Shown piece after piece: positions 46,301 to 58,300 of a DNA stretch of 64,000 nt (position 1 is the stretch's first letter; every line of letters begins with the position of its first letter). The notes beneath the pieces are model-generated. The model was not told the origin of the DNA. It saw only the letters and a list, made by a program, of their open reading frames with translations, and did no database searches. The position numbers were made by a program, and so were the translations under genes. The stretch comes from Stenopsyche tienmushanensis (Eukaryota; Arthropoda; Insecta; Trichoptera; Stenopsychidae): the NCBI GenBank assembly GCA_008973525.1, contig WACJ01000343.1:1-64000 (forward strand), given 5' to 3'.

Positions 46301-49300
46301 ATAATTTTAGTGGATTGGGGGGCCCTCATCTCCCTGCCTTGGTATGAATAATAAGCCGCGGTGAAGTCTGTCTACAGGGTGGTTACGCTGTGTGCTGAAA
46401 CTCGGGATATTTTCAGGTACATATCGGCAGTGCGCAATACTGCGCGCGCAGCACGCGTCCTGGCGAGGCTGGTGCTCTATCTGGGAGGGGCTGGAATACC
46501 GGCACGTGCGCTGCACGTGGTCGGATTTTCTTTAGGCGCTGAAGCTGCAGGATTAGCGGGGAAATCCTTGGCCAAGAGAGGAATCCACATCGGCAGGATC
46601 ACGGGTATACTTAAACATTAACAATATCCAACGTAAATAATTCCATCCAATCGACATGTATCGAATTCTTTGGACGGCATCTGCCTAAAATTCCTCGACC
46701 AGATTCCGACGTAAAAGGGTTGAATCTATACGCCGCCCTATTTTATCATTAAATAAAAGATTCATACATGTCTTTCGACGTCATAGTATATAATGTTTCG
46801 ATAAATGATCGCATTATATGAATTTGCATATTATGATATGCTATGTGTCATACAAATCATTCAATAAGTCGTTAAACTTGTAGAGGTACCAGTTTACCAG
46901 GGTCAGAGTTAAAGTTAGTTAGGATAAAGTTACTTTTTATGTTAAAGATTCTTTTGCACATGTCCCTAGACAATAAAAATCCATTGGTGTCAGATCTGGA
47001 GATCATTCGCTGCCATGGAATAGAGTACGTTCTCAGATAAAAAATCCAGTGGTGTCAGATCCGAAGACCATGCGAGCCATGGAATAAGGCCGCCAAAATA
47101 ATTGATTTTCACGACAGAGATACATTGAACGTATGAATAGACCAAATGTTATTTTAATCACATCTAATGTATTCCCATCCGAAATTGATTAAAATAAGTG
47201 AAGATAAAATGGGATTAGTTGTAAAATTACTTTCCATCGTATATTCCATTATCGGTTGAAACAATGAAGTTGATCTAATTCCACGAGAGAGCAAGAAAAA
47301 TAAGCCCCGTAATAGATTTAAGGATTAATTTTAATTAAAAACGTTATATAAAGTAAACCTTACCTTAACTAGAATACTACCTATAGTTCGTGCTATTTAA
47401 TTCAAATATTTTTAGTCTGCATTTTGAATCATCGTGTATAACATTTGGATAAAATATCAAAATTTTTGTGCGTAAAATGTATTTTCTTCGCACATAAAAT
47501 GGGCAAATATTGTGTCCACATACTATCATCCTTTTGGGAGACATTAACCTTTTAAATAGAACAGGGCATAAATATAACATCAGCACGTTTGCCACAACGT
47601 ACGTATGAATATGATTTATGTGAAAAACATAAAATCCAAATTAGAAATGCCGAATTAAATGAAAATTTCTTCATGGATATCGATCGTCACTGTAATGATT
47701 TTTCATCTTTCAGTTTAACTTTTAAAATACTATTATAATAATCGATCGACAATCAACAGCACATTTAATGGTGGTTCGTGTCATTTTCGAATATGAATAG
47801 TCAAAGTCATAAATTCGCATGAGATGCATAATATGAATATGATGCATGCGATCGAAATTGCATTGACATTCGTTAGCAAATGGTTGAAATGCAAGCTTAC
47901 AAATGCTTTAAGATAAAAAGAAAATGATTTATACTAGTTTTTTTCAAAAAAAAAAAAAAGTTCATACGTTTATTTATAGATGATGCCTAATGACCTCCAT
48001 GTCGTGGTTTAAGACATTAATCAAAAATATCCATTTACGTCGGTCACAATAATAGGGCTTAGTGCGAAAATTTCAGACGGGCTATTTTTTGCCATTCATG
48101 AGGTAGATTTGGCCCAGGGAAGAATCCCTGAAAGGGCATCGAATGACGTATTATCAGCGTAGAATTCTAAATTAAGCCCTCGGTGACGTCATTGCTACGG
48201 AGCGTAGCGCCTTTTTATTAGGTGGACTATTGACGAGCTCCGACCGCGACCTGATTAGCCTCAGAGTGCTCCTCGACCTGTCGAATTGCCGCCCTCTACA
48301 ACAAAAGGGTTGACATTTGACAAAAGAGGAACCTTTCGCAGGTGGTAAATGTCAGCGTATAGCCGCGATTCAGTCCACCGGATATGAACTCTTCCGCAAC
48401 AGCCTTTTCCAGCAATTTCCCCGACGCATTGACTGTGTCGGCTTTTGCGGGAAATTGTCGCGCTTTGATGCAAAACAGGGCGCAAGCGGATACATATTTC
48501 CCTTCCGGCGGATGTATGTTCACATCAAATTGAAATGTCAACCCTTTATCTTTCGCTTGCTTTGTTTTGCAGGATTGGATCCGGCCTTTCCCCTCTACAA
48601 TCTGATGGGTCGCCAGGGTCATCTGACGTCCGGAGACGCCTTGTTTGTGGACGTCATCCACACCAACGCCGGCATCTTTGGCTATCCTACTCCCATAGGC
48701 GACGTCGACTTCTATCCCAATCCCAGTTCTCCGATACAGCCTGGGTGCTTACCGCGAGAATTAGGAAGAAGATTGGATAGATTAGGTGAGTCTCTGACAG
48801 TGAAATATTCAATTATGACGACATTCAGTGGCTCGTGAAATATACGATTGGCTGAGCAGGAATCTTTTCACTACGTTAACCATGCAAATTTTGTTCACAT
48901 TCAGAAGAAAAAATATATAAAAACCAATAGTGCATTCTTCACAGCTCGACAAGCATACCAAAATCATATTATTTTATACAATCGAGTATCAAATATTTTT
49001 TTTTGTTAATTATAAAATAATCCTTAGCCAATGACTTATTTTTTCAAAATTATGATCGATAATATTTTAAGTAAAAAAATATTATATAAAAAAAATTCAG
49101 TAGATTATCTTTAGCTAAGATGCAGTCTCTTTCGCTAAATTATGTGATAGATTAATAGATTAATGTAGATTTTAAAAGAGCACACTGTATTGCTCTGCGA
49201 TTGCATATACAAATCCGAGTACAATTTTCCAGTCTTAAATCAGTCATCTGATGTGCTGAAACGGAAGAATTTTGTCTTCAAATGTGTTAATCTGATTATT

Positions 49301-52300
49301 TAAGCTGATATTGATTGATTACCTCATGTCGACTTGTATTTAGTCGCTTAATATACTTATTTAAGCCTGGTGGTGATTTACCATCCCCACGTAGTAGCAC
49401 TGTTAACAGCGATATCTTCCATCTCTCTTCAGGTGCAATGTGTTATTTTAACAGCGCCATCTCTTGTGGCCCTGCGGAGACATTGCACCTGCGTACCGAT
49501 GGATCGCTTCTTGCGCGTGCACCGTTACCGGTTGGGTGGTAGCGCGCAAGAGGCGGGAGTCGAGGAGAGTTGTCCGTTAACTTTGGCTGCGGGAGATCGT
49601 CCCTCCTGCAGACAGATCTCTCTCGTGTGGAATAAATAGTTATTTGGAGAAGATAGTCTTTCTATTCGACGCCCATCTATTCCTATATATTCGTTCAGCA
49701 ACATCACGGCCCGATAGAAGAACGGACCCGTGCGCTAGCATGGCCATCCCGATGAGCACGTGGGGGCGGGGGGCCGCTCGAGGAATGCCATCACTGCGAA
49801 GCTTTTTTTCCTGTGGGAGGGGAATCTTGCATAAGACACCCTGCGTTGAACTCGAAGAGAGACATAGATGTTGTAGGCGACATGTTGGGCGACGAGAGTG
49901 TTAAACTCATTGTGCATAGGCCATCCGCAAACCTTGTCTACTCGGCTTAACCCTTCAAATAGTGAGCTAATTTAAAATCTTCATAGTCGTAGATGCTATA
50001 TTTGCTTGTCATGCACCTAAAATCGATTAATTATATCATTCACAAATCAATATTAGACGATAAATTTGGGTTAACGATCTATACAATCGTGCGATGTACG
50101 CAGGATGCTCTCCGTCTCTGTCTCTCATGCACAGTAACCGAACTGCGCTACATTTTATCCGTGTCTGTCTTTCTTCGAGCTCAGCGTACAAGAGTGCTCT
50201 TTCTGAATCATTGGAATTCGCTCGCAAATACGCGATCATCCTACCACACAGGTTTACTATGAGCGTTTTTTTTAATAAATAATGAGTATTAAAATGATGG
50301 CAACAAATTTGTATTGTAAATGTGATATTATAATCAAGTTCTCCCCGGCAGTCCCCTGGATAATCGAGAGTCTTAAAAAATTATAGTGTTTGCACAATCA
50401 TATAAGATTTGTTAATATAGCTGAGAGGCTCTCTTGCTTTCAAGTGCATATCTTCAACCGTCATATTTAAATTAGTTATATTGTAAGCTATTTTTTACCA
50501 TTTTTAAAGTACAACGGTACTAAATTGTTGATAGAGTATTAACTGATATTAAAAAATATTGAATGTCATGCTGAATTACGTATGTTGTTATACGAAGGAA
50601 AAAAATCCATAAACGATATCCATGAATGTCTGTATTGTCATGATGTGGCATTTACATTAAATATTTATATTATGCACGTAATATTATAATTTTAATACAG
50701 CTTACGCTATATCGAGTATCATCGAGTTGTTTACATTGAACACATATATTTTTTGCATTGTAAAAACGCTATTTTATAATTTATAATGGCGTCACTGTAT
50801 AGGAAGTGATCACCAGTTGCTGGCAGAGCAAATGTTTGTTTTGATGTTGAGAAGGTTATATTTCATTGCCCAATATCGTCCGTCGAAGTTTTGAGTTTCC
50901 ATCGTAACTTTCTCAAATTTGCACGCCTGTTGAGAATTTATGCAAAGCCATATTGCAACTTCCGACGAGGAGAAAAAAACCCTCAGAATGGGAAACTATG
51001 GTGCAATGAGACGATCTTCAGCGGCATAAATGAATATATTACAGCCGACAAAGGAGCCGTATAATCTGCTCAAAGCTCAAGACGACTACTCTTCGAGAGC
51101 GACAAATCCAGAAGCCTATAATTCAACATTTGCCGAACAAATCTAATTATCGTCATGCTCGGCGGAATTGCCATATTTGGACGATATGCTACAAAATGTT
51201 TGCAGCAATTTATTCGATTGAATAATACATACAAAGCTTCAAAGCCGGAGTTGTTGTAATTCGAGATTAAACCGAGAAAACTCGCTAAGGGTGGTCCATA
51301 AAATGCAACGTTTTGGTTATTTTGTTTGTTAGTTCGTGAAAAGTACATTTTCCAGTCTACAAAGAATCCTTTGTTCGCATCTGATTCAATAAAAACCTCT
51401 CGCTATGTGTTCAAATGCCAATCCAATGAAAATGTGTAGGAGTGGTGGATTTAACAACTGATTTGCCATCCCCTTTAATTATCTAATAATAGCGTTTTAG
51501 AGTCGGCATTCAAATATGACACATAAATCTATAAATTTAAGGGTGGCGAACAACTATATTTAGAAGTAATCCCACGGTTCCGTGATTCAAATATAGCATT
51601 TAAGCATGGTACAATGCGTGACGTGTGAAATTTTAATACAGTCTTGATACATAAATAAATTGTTCCAAAATAAATAACCAAAGCGTTGGTACGCTGAATT
51701 AATTCTTGGATTCTCATTAAAAAGGTTCGAGTTCAAATTTAGAACGAGGAAAAAAAATCACGATCGTCTCAATCCGAATTTGGTCTAATTTCTAGTTTCT
51801 GGAAAAGATCAAAATGAATCAAATATGTTGTAAAAATAATACTATGATAGGAAGTATCTAGACGTTATGTGGCTTCCGCGATCGTACAGATCATAGAAAA
51901 TTTCGCAAAAAGCTCTAAAAGAGGAAGGAGTGGCCATAAAGTTTGTATGCTTAATCGGTCCACTTTTCGGACCGCTGATATGACGAATGAGCAGCTCGCG
52001 ATCGGATGCCATGCCTGTGATTTAACGATAACGAAGAAAATGGGGATTGGACAACTTAGTGTTTATCATAAACGACATTTATCATAAAAACGGACAGAGT
52101 CAATCAGTGTTGATTCTTGGAGTGTTGAACTTAGAAAAAGGTCTTCTCAAACTCAAACTGCTGGCAACACTTTTTTAAATTTTATTTCGCGAACTACAGT
52201 TTAAGAACCTAGTGTTTATAGCATATTTAAAAAGTCACAAATAAATCCAGAAACAAACATACATAAAGAGGAATCACTCCCATATTGCCGTTAATAACAT

Positions 52301-55300
52301 TTCGCAAAAGCTTTTAGCTTTCATTCATTGGATGAAGCATACAATTTTTTTTTCAATTAGGTCAGAAAATAGCACAACATGAACTATCATGGCATATGAT
52401 GAAAAGACTTTTTTTTCTGAAGATGCGAACAAAGGCAAATACTTTAATAGAAGTAATTAATGACGAATTCAATGGACAAAACAGCATATAAATTTATATT
52501 TCTCATCGCCAGCTTCAATGCCAATCAAAAAGGAACTATTTTTGTGTTGTCATAAATAAGTCATAGCACGCTTTTAGTCGTTTGGTTTTTTTTTTGTTCT
52601 ATCAAGGCGCGCCGTACCCATCCTACCCCATAACACCCATCCTATTCGTTTTAAATTGTCCTAATTTTCTAAAATTTCGATGTTAATTGATATTAGAACT
52701 TAAAAATCGTATAAAAAAGAGACTCGGCTATAATTTTGTACAATCATCTATGTGTTTATTTTGCTGAGCTCAACTTTCTATTAAACACGTCAACCGCGGC
52801 CACAAGAAAACTCGGTCACAAAATTTACTTATTTGCTAAAATGTATCATTCTCATCAACCTCTTTTTGTGCGATTTCGAAGTTATGCGGTTTTTTTAGAG
52901 CGTTTTTTTCTTTTTTTTTAAATTCATAAAAAGTACACATTGAGATATTTTGGATAAAATAGGAAATAAATCATCAATACTAACCGAAATTTGGAAAAAA
53001 ATATAATTTGTGACTGTGTAAATCATATTACATCTGCTATCGAAACTACTTTTTTCAACAGTCACCATTTTGTGATTATTTTTTTTAGTTAGAGACTATA
53101 GTGACATCTTTACTAATTATGAATTATATTTTTGGAAAAAGAATATCTACACAGAACAATGATGACATTAACACTGCGCATACTATTTCTTCCAAAGAAG
53201 AGAGCGATTTTGAGTCATATCGAAAATCGCAACGAAATGATGATGTGTTGTGATGATGTTTTGTAATTAAAATAATTAGTATTTCTCTGGTGGATGTCTG
53301 ACATTTGAAATGCCAGATGTCAGACATCCTTAAAATTTTACCAATGATGCAAGACGTCCTTTAAATTTTACCAAAAATGTTATTTTTTAATTGGGTTAAT
53401 TGTTTTCCTGTTTTTTTTTTTATGCGATTTTGGATATATTTTATATAGCTGTTTCAAAGTTATGCGGTTTTTAAAACCCATGGATAGCATCTACACTTTT
53501 TCTCAGGTCATAGCTTTTTTGTGCGGTTTCTTTTTGTGTAATGAGAGTATAAAAAAATGGCATTATTGAAAGAAATCGCTCGCGTTAGATCCGCACAAAC
53601 AGCCCGCAGTTAATGTGTTTTAACTTCTTCGGCATCGATTCCTTGAATTGCTTCGCTCGAAGGTTTTTCAATGACCCGCACTTTGTTTCCTAGCTAATAA
53701 AAATGTATATATTAACTTGACTCATTAACTTTTAAGTCCAATTTTTTTTTTCATTTGACATTCCCCATGATTTATTCTACAAATAGCACAACATTAATGC
53801 GTTTGAAATTAAGTACCCCCTTCGTTATCGAGTAAACGATACACGCTGTTAGTTTGTTGAGCGTGTAATGTACTTAACGGGTCCCCAATTTGAATCGTTC
53901 GACCCTGAAAAGCCTTCGGCGAATGCTTAATTAATATTAAAAAAAAGCGTATATGAAAAACTGAAAAGTCATATATTTACACGATCAATCATTTCGTTTC
54001 ATTCATTCATTACTGTATATTATTTGCCCGGGCATTTAACTTATCATACAATCTAACTCCGGCTATCAGTCAATGTTTTCAAGCATCGATTGGAAGCGTA
54101 CTTTGAATAGGGCGCTTTACAGCAATAAAATTGAGTGCGAGTCGTTATTCGGAGGTCAATTTCTCATTTTGGGTCTTAAAATACGATGCTATTTATCAAT
54201 AGTAGTAGCAATAATCAACATAATGCCTTTTAATGCCTTTGAATTGATCAATTATCAAATAAAACATTAAAACAACCATAATTGCTAAACAAGATTTGAT
54301 GGGTTAAAAAACGAAGATATTTGGTATCTCATAAATAAAGTAAAAAACCCAAAGTCATATAAAGTACATCCATTCATTCAGTACATCGAAAAATGAGTTC
54401 AAATGTTGAAAATATGCTATTTGACTGGTATACATACGGTCGAATACATGAAAAGGGTTTCCGATATGGCCATCGCCAAAATCCGCATTGAATTAATTTT
54501 GGAACGAAACACCAACACAATTAAATTCCACTTGCATCGATTAACGTTTGGCGCAATACCCAAGCCGCCAATTTTGCGAAACTCCAACAAAAACTTCTTG
54601 GATACGATCACAGAGACCAGGTAGACCTGTGGAAGGATACGCCCGCGTAATGAAGCGGAACTCGAGATGTCTTCAGGCGTAACTTGCCGACGTCGCTTTA
54701 AGGGAAGATAAATTGCTTTAAAGCTTATGTGCCGAGTTGTAATTGAATCAAAGTGGAGGTGTTTATGTGCAGTTCTTTGCGGGAGGACGCATCCAGGAGA
54801 CGCTGTGGAGGCGACGCCATAAGTGAATTAATTAGACATGCATGAGACATTGTTTCCAGCTAAATGACCTATGACAATGGAAGATCTAATTTCGTGGAAA
54901 GGAAACAGTAGCATACGTATCTAAATTACTCTGACATTAATTCAATTGCATTTAAGCCATTGCAGTAGACTGTGCTGCACATGTGCGAGCTTATATGAAA
55001 TGCCCGAAGCATTAATGAAAATACGCTGTGTTAGGTCGTCCGCAAATAAATTTCGGTTTTGCGAATGCACGAGCATTCATTTTAATGCATTTCGCCGATT
55101 TCAATCAACAACTGTCATGGAAATCATTGTTTCTGAAGTCGATGCACTATTGTTTCTGAAGTCGTTGCACTATAGGTTGTTTCGAAATTGTCGTGTTTTG
55201 AAAGAATTTCTGCTGCAAATATTATGCAGTTGCTTAACCCTATTATTTTTATATATTTTTTTCAAAAAATCTTCGCATTATCTTATTGTTGTTATGGCAA

Positions 55301-58300
55301 AACAACCAGTTTATTTAATTTATAGCTATATAATATAGATTTTCTAACGTTCATTAATTTCATCTCAAGACCAGTTGTTTTTTTAATCCATTATCCCTCA
55401 AATACTTGGCAATGTTATTACATCTAAATTCTATGAGAGTTCACGAACCGTTGTGCGTAAATCCGTTTCAATTAAGTATGTATCTCAATTTGCTGTCATC
55501 CTTAAGTGATTTACATCCACGGACGTGGAGAAGCCTCTCGAATTGTGCGAATATGTCAGTCGATTGTTGTGCAAATACTCGATCTTACATATAAGATGAC
55601 AAACTTAAGATTGTCTTTTATTTATTTTTGAATTGATATTATATATTTTTAGCTTGTCTTCGTCTAAATATTGTGCCGGTTCAAAGGGACGATAAAGCAT
55701 CGGGAGTGTAAAGAATCGATCGAGGTGCATAGGTCCGTTCCTCCTCGAAGACCTGGTCGGCAGAATGCCAAGCTACGTTGACCAACATCGGAAGATTGCT
55801 CTTTTGTGAATGTTCAATCGAAAATATTTACTCTGGCGTGCCAACCGAGCGGGGGCTTGCCAGAACCCCATTTGGGTCATGTCGTATATTTCGAAGATTT
55901 ACGTTCGGTCCCGCTAAGTTATTGTTTTGGAAACTATTGCCAATTTGCAAGTGCTCCTCCGCCATTAAATCCCTAATGGACGACGAAGTTGTACTCCACA
56001 CCTCCTGAACAAAGAGCCTTGGCGAAACACGCGTAAGGCAGCACGTGCTGACCTCAATCAAAACGTGTGGATATCGAATTCTATCGCACATAATCCCAAA
56101 CGAGCTGGTGTTTGGGCTCGAAATCGGATTAGCCACCCTATTGCTTTACTGCGGTAATACTGAGAGCTTGCTGTGTCCACATACATTATTCATGGAAATT
56201 ATACATTTCCTATTTAGAAAATCAGATAAGCAAAAAGAACACCAACAGAGTTTTTAAAAATGTGTTCCACGACAAAACCTGCATTGTTTGTCGAACTTAC
56301 CTATACAAAACACTGCTCCATCGACTTTCTATCAAAGTCAAACTTTAGTCAAAAGAATGGACCACTATTAAAAATTGGATAAAAGCGGGCATTCGAACTG
56401 GAATACTTTTCATTTCGGTTTTCGTTCCAGAATATATATAAAGATTTTTTCGGTTTTTGGTTCATCTCCGAGTCATTAATTTATTGGTTTTAAAATTGTA
56501 TTTTTTGCCTTAATCTGTCGAATTTAATCTCTTTTATTATTGATGATTCGTTAGATGATATTTTAAATGTATTTTCATTTAAACTTATCTTATAGACTAA
56601 GAACTGGCAGTATAAATTAAAGGCCATTTAACACACGTGAATAATTTAATAGTTGTGTTCTAGAGTGTTTCTGAACTATTATTATGACAGTCTGGCAACT
56701 GAGTACCGTTGGGCTTGGGAAGGAAGGAGGTTGAAACCTAGTGAAAATTCAACATAATTAAGTAATCTTATATAAGTTTTTTCCTAAAATATCCTAAAAA
56801 TGAGCAAAATCATTTATAAATGTTGTTAAGGTAACGCGTTAATCATCATCATCATCATAGTGCAGCCACTAACAGTCCACTACAGAACTATGGGCCTCTT
56901 CAATATCCATTCACAGGAAGGGGTTACATCCATTTCGTCTGTGTCATACATTCACCTCCTCATTCGCTCGATATTGAAGGTAGCATTACCACCGAGTTTT
57001 ATTTTGAACGCTCACCCAACGGGTATCCTGAGTGAACGTATTGACGAACACTTTCGCGAACGTCTCGATAAGGAGTTTGGGGTGTTTGTAAAGACTGAGT
57101 AGTTTTCATAGGGAGATGGTGGAAAACTACTCTAGACGACCTTTTTGACTCTACTGGAAAGGGCTTTCTGGAGTACAAGGAGTCCAGTCCCCCCTTTCCT
57201 CGCTAGGGCGCTGCCGGGGTAGGGTGAAGACATACGTGACGCTTAAGTGCATCTCGGATTCGCTCCTACACCAACTGAGGGTGTCTCCCCGTCACCGTAC
57301 AACTTACCCGAGCGAATTCGAGACTGAGCGGTTTCGCCATTTTTTCAGGTTGCCCCTCTCAGTTCGGCGATTACAAAACGATATAGAAGTCAACGGAAGA
57401 CAATTTTGTTTACGTTTCACATATGCATCCTTTCGAGGCCGTCTCTTTGATGTTCTTCTTGTCCTTGTTCTGTTCCTTAAAAAAAATCTTGGTTCCGAAC
57501 CGATACGGTTCATCATGCTCCATATTTTTAGGTAGGGTCGACTATGTAAGAAATAGCGAATGATAAGCAAGTCTTGATTTGTAAAAGTAGTAGTAGTATT
57601 AGCTTGCTGTTTAAAGAGTATTTAAGTATTTACTCTGTAAATATGTATAAGTAAAGTGGCCAATAGTTAAAATACATAAAATCGTATAAGTATAATAGTT
57701 AGGAGTAGTCAAATGTGGTTAGGCCGCAAAAAGTATTAGTCAAATTGTATTAGCAAGGGGTAGTTATGTCGCATCACAGTATTCGAACTTTGACGTTTAG
57801 TGCCTACCGGGCACAATCAAATAATATTTAATTTGTCATACTGGGAGTAACTGGAAAAAATATATAGACATAGCTGGAACGAATAGGTTAAGGTCAGGTA
57901 TCAAGTAATATCAAATAGTCAGGTCCATATCAAATAGTTTCATAGTCAAGATTGTATTATAGGAGCAGTCGAAAGAGCATTTTGCTCCCAGTGTTCCCAC
58001 GTTTATGTGATAGTAGGAGGTGGATGTGTGCCAGTATTTGTTAATTCGCGTTAATAATATCTATTTAGTCTGGCGTTTTTATAAACGTATACTATTTATT
58101 ATACGGTATTAAAAATAATCTATTTCAACTTTTTAAAATTGATATCATTTTCTGGTTAGCTTCAGCAAGTTTGAACCAGTCTGATACTATCTTAACAAGA
58201 TGGTAATAGTCTGGCAACTCTCTCCCTTCTCAAACCCAGAGGCGCTCAGTCGCCAGACTGTCATAATGATAGTCCAGAAACACGCCAGAACAAAATTATT

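Noticed and set aside
48296..48661. Minus-strand 121-codon frame and the + strand 173-codon frame around lipase exon 6
   Set aside because: The minus frame is a shadow; the + frame upstream of 48573 is intron that happens to be open, since the acceptor and family alignment start at LDPAF.
56045..56257. 70-codon frame with a hydrophobic centre
   Set aside because: Opposed by a longer minus-strand frame, neither with a known motif or conserved signal.
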